A stretch of 64,000 nucleotides of DNA from JBHIDJ01 sp046760105 (GCA_046760105.1 JBHIDJ010000001.1:88713-152712); one strand, 5' to 3'. Positions 42,856 to 52,951 are shown, numbered from the stretch's first letter. Notes: generated from the sequence alone by a model not told the origin. Numbers and translations: made by a program.

Positions 42856-45792
42856 ATGGCCATGGAGGCGCTTTCTCAACCGCAGGGCCATACAACACCT
42901 AACACTGAGCTCGTTCCCTACGGAAACGACCCACTACGCACGCTAGCGCAGCTGCTGTTCGCGCGGCATTCTGGCAACGATCTTACGCGCGCGATTGTCC
43001 TGGTCCCCCAGCGGGCGGCGGTTCCACGTTTCCGACGTGTACTGCTCGATGTGGCTGCCGACGGGCGGGATGCGTTACTGCCCCCGTACACGGGCACGCT
43101 ATCTGCATGGGCGAGCACGTTTGTCGACGGCAGCCGCCGACTGTCCGATACGGCATGTGAGGCCGTGCTTCTAGAGGCGTTGCAAGAACACCCCGAGCTA
43201 GCGCGCCGCTGGGGCACGTGGCCGCTTGTCGATAGCCTGCTTGCGCTGTTCGATGAGATGACGCGAAACCAAAGCGCGCCAACGGAAGATCTACAAGTCT
43301 TCACGCGTGTGCTCGCCGATGGCTACGGCGCCCCCTATCCACCGCCCGTGTCGCTGAGCGAAGAGGCGCGTTTGGCCCATAGCTTGTGGACCGCTTGGCG
43401 CCGTCAATTGGCGGCTGGTCGCTTACAAGACCCGGCCGGTGCCCACGCAGATGGGCTGAAGCGCAGTCTCGAATGCCTCCCAGCAGATATGCATATCTAC
43501 CTGGCGGGACCGCTGCACCTCAGCCGGGCAGAGGTGCAATGGGCTAGCGCGCTGCTGGCACGCGGGCAAATGACACTCGTGGTGCACGGACAATGCGCGG
43601 CGCACGGCTACCACCCGGACACGGTGGTAACCGAGCTACTGATGGGCCTTAAGACGCAGCCTGCCCGTGTACCTGCCACCAACGCATACAGCCAGTTTCT
43701 AGACACCGTTTTTGATCTCCAAAACGGCGATCTGCTGAGCCGCACCCATCGTCAAGCCAAAGAGCACCCTAGCAGCCCCGCGCGCGCGCGGCTTGTCATT
43801 CACGAGGCTGCTGACTTCGAACAGGAGGCCTGCGCCATCGATGTCCAGGTGCGCCGCTGGCGCCTGCAAGGTTTACGTCACATCGGTATCGTGACTAATG
43901 ACCGTAAGCTGGCACGGCGCGTACGCGCGCTGTTGGAGCGCGCCAATATCTTCCTCAAGGACGCGGCAGGTTGGACACTGTCCACCACCAGTGCGGGCAC
44001 GGCCTTGGTGCGTTGGCTCGACTGCGTGGAGCGTCATTTTGCCTACGCACCACTCTTTGACCTACTGAGATCGCCGTTTGTCTCGCTAGGCCTCGAGCGT
44101 GCGGATTTGCGTCGGCGTGTCAGCTGGTTCGAGGAGGGCCTCGTATTGCAGTGCAACGTTCCCCGCGACCTCAACCGCTATCGTCACGCTCTCGACGCGG
44201 TACGACAAACACTCGAGCAGCGTTACGGGCCTGGAGCAACGAGTGCCATTGCCGATCTACTGGACCGGCTCGAGTTAGCCGCGCATCCATTCACAGGCAT
44301 GGTAAACGGCAGACCGCGACCGGCTGTGGATTATTTTTTGGCACTTACCGAAAGCTTGGACGCGCTCGGCATGAGTGTGCACTACCGACAAGACGAGGCC
44401 GGCACATCGTTGCTGGCCGAACTAGAAGAGATGCGTGCGGCGTTAGCCAATCGTGCGCTTGCACTCACTTGGCCCGCGTTCCGCGAGTGGCTGCGGCACA
44501 ATCTCGAGCGCCGTTATTTTCAGCCGGCCATGGGCGGTAGCGAAGTGCGTCTGATGGGCTTCGCCGAAAGTCGACTTTACCGGTTTGAGACCCTGATTCT
44601 CGCCGGCGCACTGCGCGAACATCTACCCGGGCACGTAGATAGCGCCCCGTTTTTCAACGAAAGCGTACGCCGCCAACTTGGTCTGTCCACGGCATCAATT
44701 CGTCGTTGCACACTATTCAACGACTTCCGTCGCTTACTCGAAGCCGCACCGCGGGTGGTGATTACCTTGCGACGTGAACAACAAGGCGAGGCGGTTATTG
44801 CAAGCCCTTGGGTAGAGCGCCTTCGGGTATTTCATCGCATCACGTACCACCAATCACTCGACGACACTAGCCTGGAGCGGCTTGCACGCTCGCCGATGAC
44901 CCGTATCGTGTGGCACGACAGCGAACGCCGTCCCGAACCCCAAGGTTATCCCTCGCCCACTCTGCCGAGGGAGCTCATTGCCGATAAGATTTCGGCTGCG
45001 GCTCATCAGCACATTTTGGATTGCCCGTACCAATACTTCGCGGCTGAGGGGCTTGCGTTAGCGCCGACAGCAACAGTGCATGAACAGCTGGATAAGTTGG
45101 ACTACGGTGAGCGCGTGCACCGCATTCTGCAAGCGTTTCACATGGGGGCGCCGGGCTTACCTGGACCGTTTGATGGTCCGCTCACCGGGCAAACACGGGT
45201 TCAGGCGGAGACGCTGTTGCGCGATATAGCGAGGGTAGTGTTCGATGATGACATTAGAGCTAGCATCTTTGCACGCGGTTGGTTGTTCAGATGGGAATCT
45301 TCGGTAAAGGCGTATCTCGATTGGGAAATACAACGCGCATCGGTCTGGCGTACAACCGCTGCGGAGGTCTTCCAACGGCGCGTGATTACGAATGGCGAAA
45401 CGACGCTTACGTTGACCGCGCGAATCGACAGGTTGGACCAAAGCGATGACCACTACTCGATCATCGACTACAAGACCGGTCGTGTTCCCGAGCTGGCGGC
45501 GGTCACAACAGGCGAACATGTACAGTTGCCGATCTATGTGCTCGTGTCAACAGAACGCGTGATGCAAGCATTATTTCTCGGATTGGGCGCTACCAAGGCG
45601 TCAGACAAAGTGAAACTTGATGGGCAAGAGCTGACGGCACTCGCGGAACAGGTGCGCCAACGGGTACTCGGCATCCAGCAATCCTTGTACCGTGGAGTTG
45701 GTTTGCCAGCTTGGGGTGATGATCGAACGTGTGCGCGCTGCCCGATGCAGGGGTTATGTCGAAAGGAAATGTGGCTGGCTGAAACCCCGTGA
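42856..45792 (+). CDS. AddB-like PD-(D/E)XK nuclease, DNA repair protein
   Basis: 978 residues; probable non-catalytic-helicase/nuclease subunit of a two-subunit double-strand-break resection enzyme. The N-terminal inactivated helicase-like part begins with LVPYGNDPLRTLAQLL and VPQRAAVPRFRR. The C-terminal nuclease has ARIDRLDQ and IDYKTGR (about 870-876), then HVQLPIYVL. Four cysteines, C723 (LDCPYQYF), C959, C962 and C968 (CARCPMQGLC), form the AddB-type [4Fe-4S] frame around the nuclease. The family is known in proteobacteria as a probable DNA repair protein paired with a UvrD-like partner, as here. The start is at 42856 or 42862. Confidence 0.88.
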   Translation: MAMEALSQPQGHTTPNTELVPYGNDPLRTLAQLLFARHSGNDLTRAIVLVPQRAAVPRFRRVLLDVAADGRDALLPPYTGTLSAWASTFVDGSRRLSDTACEAVLLEALQEHPELARRWGTWPLVDSLLALFDEMTRNQSAPTEDLQVFTRVLADGYGAPYPPPVSLSEEARLAHSLWTAWRRQLAAGRLQDPAGAHADGLKRSLECLPADMHIYLAGPLHLSRAEVQWASALLARGQMTLVVHGQCAAHGYHPDTVVTELLMGLKTQPARVPATNAYSQFLDTVFDLQNGDLLSRTHRQAKEHPSSPARARLVIHEAADFEQEACAIDVQVRRWRLQGLRHIGIVTNDRKLARRVRALLERANIFLKDAAGWTLSTTSAGTALVRWLDCVERHFAYAPLFDLLRSPFVSLGLERADLRRRVSWFEEGLVLQCNVPRDLNRYRHALDAVRQTLEQRYGPGATSAIADLLDRLELAAHPFTGMVNGRPRPAVDYFLALTESLDALGMSVHYRQDEAGTSLLAELEEMRAALANRALALTWPAFREWLRHNLERRYFQPAMGGSEVRLMGFAESRLYRFETLILAGALREHLPGHVDSAPFFNESVRRQLGLSTASIRRCTLFNDFRRLLEAAPRVVITLRREQQGEAVIASPWVERLRVFHRITYHQSLDDTSLERLARSPMTRIVWHDSERRPEPQGYPSPTLPRELIADKISAAAHQHILDCPYQYFAAEGLALAPTATVHEQLDKLDYGERVHRILQAFHMGAPGLPGPFDGPLTGQTRVQAETLLRDIARVVFDDDIRASIFARGWLFRWESSVKAYLDWEIQRASVWRTTAAEVFQRRVITNGETTLTLTARIDRLDQSDDHYSIIDYKTGRVPELAAVTTGEHVQLPIYVLVSTERVMQALFLGLGATKASDKVKLDGQELTALAEQVRQRVLGIQQSLYRGVGLPAWGDDRTCARCPMQGLCRKEMWLAETP

Positions 45793-46167
45793 CCGCGTGG
45801 AGGCAAACCGCCAAAGAAACGGCGGCCTGGGCGGCCGCCGGTGTGCGTATTACTTTGGATCACCCCATGCATCCCATGCAAGGAGTGGTGGTGGCATCCG
45901 CGTTTTCAAAGCTAGCTGGATATGGGTATGCCGACATCAGCAAATTGCGAGGGTGGCACATGCGTATAGATGTCCCCAACAATTTTCAATTTATTGAATA
46001 ATCAAGCAAAGGCCAAGAAGCACTGTCGTACTCGACCACTTTCCGTCTCCTTGCGAGGAACTCTTAAACTTATCAAACACTTAACAAATACTATTGGTTT
46101 TTCAAAGTTGTGAAAGGTTTCCCATTTCTGCAGTTGCGCGCGCACATCAAAAGGATAACCCGCTTTC
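45793..46167. other. 375-bp gap between the AddB-like and AddA-like genes
   Basis: The gap is long for a pair that is usually adjacent. A 70-codon frame from a GTG at 45789, overlapping the upstream stop, to 46001 is open (reads MTAWRQTAKETAAWAAAG at the start, NNFQFIE at the end). It resembles nothing I know and has no clear RBS. From 46002 to 46167 I see nothing. Confidence 0.35.
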
Positions 46168-49100
46168 ATGGTTAGCCACGCCACAGCGCGCCATGCCAAT
46201 GTCGCGGTTCGTGCCGCCGCCGGTACCGGCAAGACCTGGCTGCTAACAAGCCGTGTAATCAGTCTGTTGCTACAAGGCGTAGCGCCTGGCTCGGTCCTCG
46301 CCATTACCTTCACGCGCAAGGCCGCGCGCGACATCTATCGCCGTGTCACTGAACGTCTGCTCGCGCTGGTTACAGCCGACGATACCGAGCTGCGCGACCA
46401 GCTCACATCGCTGGGGATATCCGCAACGGACACGCATCTGCATGCGGCACGCAATTTATTCGAAAGCCTGTTGTCAAGCGAGCACGAACTTCGAACGACG
46501 ACCTTTCATGCCTTCTGTCAAGACGTCTTGCGTCGCTTTCCGCTCGAGGCCCAGATAGGGCCCGGCTTTGAGCTCGTCGAATCAACGCTCGAATTGGAGC
46601 GTGCTGCATGGGGCGCGTTGGAACAGGAAGCCACCGCTAGCCCCGGGGGTCAACTCTCGCGCGCTGTCGACATTTTGTTGCAACGCTGTGGTGGGATCGC
46701 CAATACGCGCCAGGCACTTAGTGAATTTCTCAAACACCGCAGTGACTGGTGGGCTTACACTGAGGGCGAGCACGATGCCGTGGCTGCCGCCGAATCGCGA
46801 CTGCTGCAAATGCTCAAGATTGTGCCGCAGAACAACCCGGCCGCGAGCATTCGCGAGGACGTCGCGCTGGCGAACGCACTCGTACGGTATGTTGAGTTAC
46901 TCGGACAATATCCCACCACTGCCAACCAGCGGCGCCTCAACCAACTCGTGCGCGCGCGTGATCCGACTACGCCAGCAGAAGAGGCATTAGGCCTAGTGGT
47001 AGGAGTCTTCTTAACAAGAAAAACACGGCCGCGCCAATTAACGCGCAGCAAGCCGTTAGCGGCCGCGCTTGGAGCCAATGCGGTCAATGAACTTTTCGAT
47101 CTACACGACTATATCGTGTTGCAACTACAACAGCTTCATGAGCAACAGCTCCGCCTGCATACATTCAAAGTGACTTGCGCATGGTACCGTTGTGGCCAGC
47201 GACTGCTTGAGCACTACCAGCGTTTAAAGGCTGAGCGGAACCTTCTTGATTTTACCGATCTCGAATGGAAAACGTGTCGCCTGCTCAACAACAGTCAACA
47301 TGCGGAATGGATACAGTACAAGCTTGATCAACGCATTGACCACCTTCTAGTCGACGAATTCCAGGATACGAATCCGACGCAGTGGCATTTACTGCTTCCA
47401 CTGCTAGTGGAAATGGCCGCGGGCAAAACGCAGCGACAACGTAGCGTGTTCCTGGTTGGCGACGAGAAACAATCGATCTACCGATTTCGACGCGCCGATC
47501 CCGACCTTTTCAATACCGCGCAAGGCTGGTTAACAAGTCACATGCAAGCGACGACCTTAACACAGGATAGATCCTGGCGTTCGTCTCCAGCAATCATCGA
47601 GTTTGTCAATTTGATCTTCGCCGACCCGCGAGGACAACCCGGTAAAACGAACGGTCAACAAACAAACTTTATGCTAACCAATTTCCGCGTGCACCAAACT
47701 CACCATCAACAACGATGGGGGCGCGTCGAGCTACTACCGCTAGTCCGCCGAACGCAGCCCACGCATGATGCCCCTTCGCCGCACTTACGCAATCCGCTGC
47801 AGCACCCCCGAAGGGTAGTGGAAGACGAACGCTATCGCGCTGAGGGGCGGCTCGTTGCCGAAAAGATTACGCAATTGATCGGACACCCCATCGACGATGG
47901 TGGAGTTCGAGTACTTGAGTACGGCGATATCATGATCCTACTGCGGGATCGCACACATGCGCCCGCGTACGAGGCAGCGTTACGGCATGCGGCTATCCCA
48001 TACATCGGTGCCGGACGTGGAACGTTCATCGAGTGTCTCGAGATACAAGATCTGATACATCTGCTCCAATCCCTGATCGCCCCGTATGACAACCTCGCAC
48101 TCGCCTCGACGCTGCGTTGCCCCATTTTTGCTTGTCGCGATAGCGACCTGTCGCTATTGGCCAAAACACACAATAGTGCTAGCTGGCGCGAGCGCCTTGC
48201 ATCGGTGGCACAGCAGCTCGCGTCAGACCACCCATTGGCGCGCGGCCATCGAATGATCGAACGTTGGGCAAATACAACCGATCGGATACCCATACATGAT
48301 CTGTTAGACAAGATCTATAGCGAAGGTAATGTCATCGCGCGCTACGTCAGTGCAGCCCCACAACACTTGAAGAATCGTGTCGAGATAAACCTCCGTCGCT
48401 TGCTGGAATTGGCATTGGAGGTGGATCACGGACGTTATCCGAGCGTGGCACGGTTTTTAGCACATCTGCCGATACTCGCCAATGAGGAACGCTACGCACT
48501 GGCAGAAACGTTTGGCGATGACCGTGGACACGTCCGCCTTATGACCATACATGCCGCCAAAGGGCTCGAAAAGCCAGTGGTCTTCCTGGTAGACACGATG
48601 CGCGACACAACAGGTCATCGCGCAAGCGCCGTGCGGGCGTTGGTTGACTGGCCGGTGGAGGCTGCGCGGCCGCGGGACTTCCGCTTAGTCGGCAAACAGG
48701 AAGATCTGGACAGCACAAGCCGGCAACTGGTGAGGAAGTCGAAACTCGCCACTCTGCGCGAGGAAGCCAGTTTGCTTTATGTCGCTCTGACTCGCGCCAA
48801 ACACGTGCTATTCGTCTCAGCGTGTGAGCCCGGCCGCGGGGCCGATGGTGGCTGGTATGGATTTATCGACGGACGCATTAGACAGGCCGTCGCTCAATCC
48901 AAACGAATGATACCGGGGCTGATAATGCGGGAACGTTGTGCTGGCATCGTGCTGGAGCAAGGTACGGTACCAGCATTGCGCGCATCGCGCGGAGCTATCA
49001 ACACACCCGCCTCGCCTCCCATCGATCCGGCTTTGGCGCAGCCGCTAGCGGCAGAAGGCGATGCTGACATTGCGTATCCCAGTCGCGCTGCTACCCGCCA

Positions 49101-49641
49101 TGACCGTGACGATAACGATGACATGTTGGATGATGCCGACACCATCGTTAACTGGCGCACACGCGGCACGGTAATTCATCGGATGTTGGCCGTAATTACG
49201 GAGGAGTCCGACCGATCGGTAGCGGCAAAAAGACTCGCGCAGGAAATGTTGGGCGGACTGTCAGCGAACTTATTCGATGCGTACTGGCGAGAGGCCTGTG
49301 GTGTCGTAGATGAACCGGCCTTCAAAGCGTTCTTCGATCCATCATACTTTCAAGAGGCGCGAAACGAGCTACCCATACTGTATCGTCGCGCCGGCAAGGC
49401 TGTCTACGGTCTCATCGACCGGCTCGTTATCTACAATAATGAAATCGCTGTCATCGACTATAAGACGCATACCGAGGCGGTGTGTGAAAACATCGAGCAA
49501 CTGGCTCATCAGTTCGAAGAACAAATGCGTTTATATGCTGCGGGAATAAAAAAAGTTTACCCCTCGAAAGAGCTTAACGTGCTGCTGCTCTTTACCTCAC
49601 CGCGCGCAGTGGTCAATGTAACCGAAGCCGTGAGTCGTTAG
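46168..49641 (+). CDS. AddA/RecB-like UvrD-family helicase-nuclease
   Basis: 1157-residue SF1 helicase fused to a nuclease. Walker A is AAAGTGKT (16-23), with AITFTRKAARDIYRRV (motif Ia), TTFHAFCQDVLRRF, LLVDEFQDTNPTQWHLL (motif II), VGDEKQSIYRFRRADP (III), LMTIHAAKGLEKPVVFLV (V) and LLYVALTRAKHVLFVS (VI). The C-terminal PD-(D/E)XK is AVIDYKTHTE (about 1095-1104) with EEQMRLYAAG. It works with the upstream AddB-like protein in end resection for homologous recombination. The final codons and stop run into a repeat element. It converges on the diguanylate cyclase gene. Confidence 0.92.
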   Translation: MVSHATARHANVAVRAAAGTGKTWLLTSRVISLLLQGVAPGSVLAITFTRKAARDIYRRVTERLLALVTADDTELRDQLTSLGISATDTHLHAARNLFESLLSSEHELRTTTFHAFCQDVLRRFPLEAQIGPGFELVESTLELERAAWGALEQEATASPGGQLSRAVDILLQRCGGIANTRQALSEFLKHRSDWWAYTEGEHDAVAAAESRLLQMLKIVPQNNPAASIREDVALANALVRYVELLGQYPTTANQRRLNQLVRARDPTTPAEEALGLVVGVFLTRKTRPRQLTRSKPLAAALGANAVNELFDLHDYIVLQLQQLHEQQLRLHTFKVTCAWYRCGQRLLEHYQRLKAERNLLDFTDLEWKTCRLLNNSQHAEWIQYKLDQRIDHLLVDEFQDTNPTQWHLLLPLLVEMAAGKTQRQRSVFLVGDEKQSIYRFRRADPDLFNTAQGWLTSHMQATTLTQDRSWRSSPAIIEFVNLIFADPRGQPGKTNGQQTNFMLTNFRVHQTHHQQRWGRVELLPLVRRTQPTHDAPSPHLRNPLQHPRRVVEDERYRAEGRLVAEKITQLIGHPIDDGGVRVLEYGDIMILLRDRTHAPAYEAALRHAAIPYIGAGRGTFIECLEIQDLIHLLQSLIAPYDNLALASTLRCPIFACRDSDLSLLAKTHNSASWRERLASVAQQLASDHPLARGHRMIERWANTTDRIPIHDLLDKIYSEGNVIARYVSAAPQHLKNRVEINLRRLLELALEVDHGRYPSVARFLAHLPILANEERYALAETFGDDRGHVRLMTIHAAKGLEKPVVFLVDTMRDTTGHRASAVRALVDWPVEAARPRDFRLVGKQEDLDSTSRQLVRKSKLATLREEASLLYVALTRAKHVLFVSACEPGRGADGGWYGFIDGRIRQAVAQSKRMIPGLIMRERCAGIVLEQGTVPALRASRGAINTPASPPIDPALAQPLAAEGDADIAYPSRAATRHDRDDNDDMLDDADTIVNWRTRGTVIHRMLAVITEESDRSVAAKRLAQEMLGGLSANLFDAYWREACGVVDEPAFKAFFDPSYFQEARNELPILYRRAGKAVYGLIDRLVIYNNEIAVIDYKTHTEAVCENIEQLAHQFEEQMRLYAAGIKKVYPSKELNVLLLFTSPRAVVNVTEAVSR

Positions 49642-49828
49642 TCGTTAGTCGTTAGTCGTTAACCGTAAGCCGTGATTCGTCAAACGTGATTTGTGAGACG
49701 TTAGCTGTGTTATTGCGAAAGACCTTAAATGTTGGTAACAGACCTACCCACGCGGTTTGCGATTAACGACTAACGCCTTACGACTAACGAATATGCGGTT
49801 CACGACTAACGACTCACGGCTTACGAAA
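49630..49828. repeat. Large degenerate inverted-repeat element between addA-like and GGDEF genes
   Basis: The left arm opens with four near-perfect tandem copies of a 7-bp word (GTCGTTAGTCGTTAGTCGTT, from 49630) then decays into variants. The right arm (about 49757-49825) is the complement (ACGACTAACGACTCACGG). The TAG stop of the upstream helicase gene is inside the first word, and the downstream gene's stop abuts the other end. It is the clearest member of the family in this window. Confidence 0.85.
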
Positions 49829-50914
49829 CTAGCTGACAACTACAACTTTGTTACGCCCGGTTTGTTTAGCGCGAGACAGTGCCTTGTGTGCTCGCACGAG
49901 CAGTGAATCGGCTGCCCCATCCCCTGGAGGACGGGAACGCCGATCGAGTACCGTGAGCCCGATAGAAAGTGTAATCGCGAGCGCCTGCGCGCTATCAGTA
50001 TCAACGCGGGCGTGTGCCACTATATCCCGAAGACGTTCGGCGATAGTCTGTGCTTGCTTTTCGGACGTCTCCGACAGCAACAGCGCAAATTCCTCACCGC
50101 CGTATCTTGCCAACACATCGCTGGCGCGCAGCTGCCTCCCAAACAGCTCGGCTACGTGCTGCAATACACAGTCCCCAGTGTGGTGGCCATGCTCGTCGTT
50201 AACTTGCTTGAAATCGTCAATAGCGGCTAGCATACATACCAGCGACCCGCCGCGCCGATTCCAGCGCGTTAACTCTTCCTGCAGTCGGCGCTCAAAAAAA
50301 CCACGATTGGCAACCCCCGTCAACACATCCGTAAGACCACCTTGCTTGACCTGCTCGCGGTTGATGACATTGTCGATGCACATCGCGCTAATCGCCGCTA
50401 AGTGTTCGAGGAAATCCGTTGCTACATCGTCATCGTAGTGGGTCGGATGACGGCTGGCTTGATTCAACGAACCGATAAGCTGTCCGCGCAAGATTAACGG
50501 TACCAGCACCATAGAGCCGAGGGGATGCTCGTAGGACGGAAACAACAACGATTGCATCGCTGCGTTGCACCGCCCCATGTGCGGACGCGGGAAATTGGGG
50601 AACAGCGCCTCTAATGACGGTCGGCTGACCGTAATAAACGAAGTCGTCCCTAGTTCTGGCTTACTCTCCTTGGCCAGGAGTCGCGCCATAGAGTAGTCGC
50701 GGTCGTGATAGGCAAGCGTTACGCAATCCACTCCCGAAAATGTGTCGTGGATGCCGTTGACCAGCAATGCGATAAGTTCATGCAGCGAACGCGCTCCGAT
50801 AATCGTGACCTCAATGTCTCTAAAGCCTAACCAAATACGTTCATTATGACGAATCTGTGCCTTGAGTTGCGCGATATCCTTCTTGATATCTTCAGGCGAG
50901 TTGTTCTGGTTCAC
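49829..50914 (-). CDS. Diguanylate cyclase with N-terminal GAF-like (DUF484-type) domain
   Basis: Makes c-di-GMP. 361 residues. A short coiled coil (5-30) leads into a GAF/DUF484-like sensor (about 35-180; LHELIALLVNGIHDTF, LVPLILRGQLIGSLNQ), followed by a GGDEF domain whose active-site motif GGEEF lies at 272-276 (RYGGEEFALLLSE). DDFKQVNDEHGHHTGD has the family substrate-binding residues. No RxxD inhibitory site is evident before GGEEF. Soluble, no membrane helix. It neighbours a decayed EAL fragment and a FleQ-like regulator. Confidence 0.93.
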   Translation of the reverse strand: MNQNNSPEDIKKDIAQLKAQIRHNERIWLGFRDIEVTIIGARSLHELIALLVNGIHDTFSGVDCVTLAYHDRDYSMARLLAKESKPELGTTSFITVSRPSLEALFPNFPRPHMGRCNAAMQSLLFPSYEHPLGSMVLVPLILRGQLIGSLNQASRHPTHYDDDVATDFLEHLAAISAMCIDNVINREQVKQGGLTDVLTGVANRGFFERRLQEELTRWNRRGGSLVCMLAAIDDFKQVNDEHGHHTGDCVLQHVAELFGRQLRASDVLARYGGEEFALLLSETSEKQAQTIAERLRDIVAHARVDTDSAQALAITLSIGLTVLDRRSRPPGDGAADSLLVRAHKALSRAKQTGRNKVVVVS

Positions 50915-51179
50915 GCGCGTCCAAACCCTTGTCAGAACGGTCGCATTTGCATCGCTAGGGGACTGTCGTCGAGTCTATGACGGACCGCTCGCTGACGCAA
51001 TTGCGCTAGGTCAAGCGATTGGTACCTTTAGTCGCGTTGCAGATCCGAGTTTTTGCGCCATCCTCTGATCACAAGTCGTCACCACTGACGCAGCGTTGTC
51101 GCAGACGGTGCCCGCGTCAAAACTCAACCGCCCCTTATAGCCAAAAACTTATTTATTCTCAATATGTTATGGGCACTGA

Positions 51180-51491
51180 CGAGACGCTTGGCCTTTATCG
51201 CCAGAATCGTTCCGTTCACCAGAAAAGATCTGTTTTGAGGTTACAGAGACGGCGGCCATCGCCAACTTCAAGACTGCGACCCGCTTTATCAAGGCTTTAA
51301 AGCAACTGGGGTGCCGTCTTGCTCTGGACGACTTTGGCAGTGGCTTATCTTCGTTTGCCTATCTCAAGAACCCGTCGGTGAATCAGGATTTGAACGAGTG
51401 CCAAACGCGCAGAGCATGTGCACTTTGCTCATCCGCGATACCAGCTCAGCGGTGCTCGACGTGCAGGTGGACCCAGAAATTCCGTTCTTAG
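51180..51491 (+). pseudogene. Decayed EAL-domain (c-di-GMP phosphodiesterase) fragment
   Basis: The frame from 51180 has no start codon but reads EKICFEVTETAAIANF, then ATRFIKALKQLGCRLALDDF and GSGLSSFAYLKN (up to about 51374). This is the diagnostic central part of an EAL domain: ICFE(V)TET is the metal-binding stretch and LDDFGSGLSSF the DDFGTG-like motif. Upstream the match is lost across frames (remnants near 51150-51200), and downstream the KIDG segment is missing. The surrounding 50915-51179 has no other recognisable gene. A gene relic, possibly once paired with the neighbouring GGDEF gene. Confidence 0.8.
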
Positions 51492-52951
51492 CTGCTCGCA
51501 GCTGCAGGCGTGGAGCATTGGCCATCAAGCTTGCGGCGATCAGCCCCTGTTTTGTGACCATACTTGCGAAGTTTCTCGACCAGCGTCGTGCGACGCATAC
51601 CGAGCAGCGTGGCTGCATGCGCAACAACCCCGCCGGCTTCATCGAGCGCTTGCTTTATCATTGAGAATTCGAGTTCGCTTAAGTGTTTCTTGAGGTCGAT
51701 GCCTCCGGGAGGCAGATGTGCTGACTCCGCATTCAACGGACGTCCCGGCATCTCGCCGGCCGTGCTCGCGATAGTCGCCGTTTTGGTAGTCCGGTATTTT
51801 TCAGGCAAGTCATGCAGATCGACGACCTCGTTCGGGTACAGTATGAACAAACGCTCGACCAGATTGACCAACTCGCGAACGTTTCCTGGCCAATGATATT
51901 GGCACAGCGACTGCATCGCGGTTGACGTCATTTGCATCGTCACACCCTTCTCGTGTTGAAACCGGCTCATTAGATCATCCACGAGCAATGGTATGTCTTC
52001 GCTACGATCCCGAAGCAGTGGTGTTTCGATCGGAAATACATTCAGCCGGTAATACAAGTCCTCACGGAATTTACCTTCACGGATCTCGTCCTCCAGATTG
52101 CGGTGGGTTGCCGCGATGATTCGGACGTCGACGTTAATGCTCCTGTTGCTGCCGATGCGCTCGAACACGCGCTCCTGTAATACTCGTAACAGTTTCACCT
52201 GCATTGGCAGGCTCATGTCGCCGATCTCATCGAGAAACAAAGTGCCTTCAGCAGCCATCTCGAAGCGACCTTTGCGTGCGCTGATAGCGCCGGTGAAGGC
52301 GCCCTTCTCGTGGCCAAACAGCTCGCTTTCGAGCAGATCTGCCGGGATTGCGCCACAATTGACCGGTACAAACGAGTTCTTGCGGCGGGCTGAGTAATAA
52401 TGCAGGTGCCTCGCAACAACTTCCTTACCGGTACCGGATTTACCAAGAATCAAGACGTTAGCGTCGGTATTCGCGACTCGTTCAATGAGCTTACGCACCT
52501 GCCGCACGACCGCACTGTTGCCCACTAGGTTGCGAAATAATTCCGGATCGCGCTTGCACGCCCTAGACTGCCCGCCTCCGCTGTGCATCTGAGCCTGCCT
52601 GAGCGCCTGGAAAAGTTGTGTGTGCTTAACGGGAGCTTCGATTAGCTGACAAAACCCATCGGCTGCTTGGTCGTCATCGAGGATTAACTGTTGCCCTTCC
52701 GAGGAAATGACAATCACTGGGAGTCGCGGGGCCCGCTGGTACAGGGCATTGAGAATTCTTTTCTGTGACTGCGCTCCCTCGCAGGCTCCCAGTAACGCTA
52801 GCTCAGCCGACTCCGATTCGCTTGACGTCTCCTCGAGGTCTTCGGCATCACACAGCGTTAGGGCTTCATACTCCAGATACTCCAGCAATCCCTGGAGATA
52901 CTCACGCCGATCCCTATCGGTATCGATAACCAGCACTTTCCTTATTGACAT
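51488..52951 (-). CDS. fleQ: Sigma-54-dependent enhancer-binding regulator, FleQ-like
   Basis: 487 residues. A FleQ-type receiver-like N-domain (1-120) lacks an obvious phosphorylation site. The AAA+ domain (about 140-375) has Walker A GKSGTGKE (170-177), the sigma-54-contacting loop GAFTGA (217-222) and Walker B LFLDEIGD. The C-terminal Fis-type HTH lies at about 430-468 (VVAHAATLLGMRRTTLVEKL). In Pseudomonas FleQ controls flagella and exopolysaccharide and binds c-di-GMP at the AAA+ domain; the neighbouring GGDEF gene fits that theme. No flagellar genes are in the window. The 3' end touches the EAL relic. Confidence 0.87.
   Translation of the reverse strand: MSIRKVLVIDTDRDRREYLQGLLEYLEYEALTLCDAEDLEETSSESESAELALLGACEGAQSQKRILNALYQRAPRLPVIVISSEGQQLILDDDQAADGFCQLIEAPVKHTQLFQALRQAQMHSGGGQSRACKRDPELFRNLVGNSAVVRQVRKLIERVANTDANVLILGKSGTGKEVVARHLHYYSARRKNSFVPVNCGAIPADLLESELFGHEKGAFTGAISARKGRFEMAAEGTLFLDEIGDMSLPMQVKLLRVLQERVFERIGSNRSINVDVRIIAATHRNLEDEIREGKFREDLYYRLNVFPIETPLLRDRSEDIPLLVDDLMSRFQHEKGVTMQMTSTAMQSLCQYHWPGNVRELVNLVERLFILYPNEVVDLHDLPEKYRTTKTATIASTAGEMPGRPLNAESAHLPPGGIDLKKHLSELEFSMIKQALDEAGGVVAHAATLLGMRRTTLVEKLRKYGHKTGADRRKLDGQCSTPAAASS

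Noticed and set aside
49630..49670. Tandem heptamer as a telomere- or origin-like iteron
   Set aside because: The words degrade quickly and a complementary arm follows; the same architecture recurs at other loci without replication genes.
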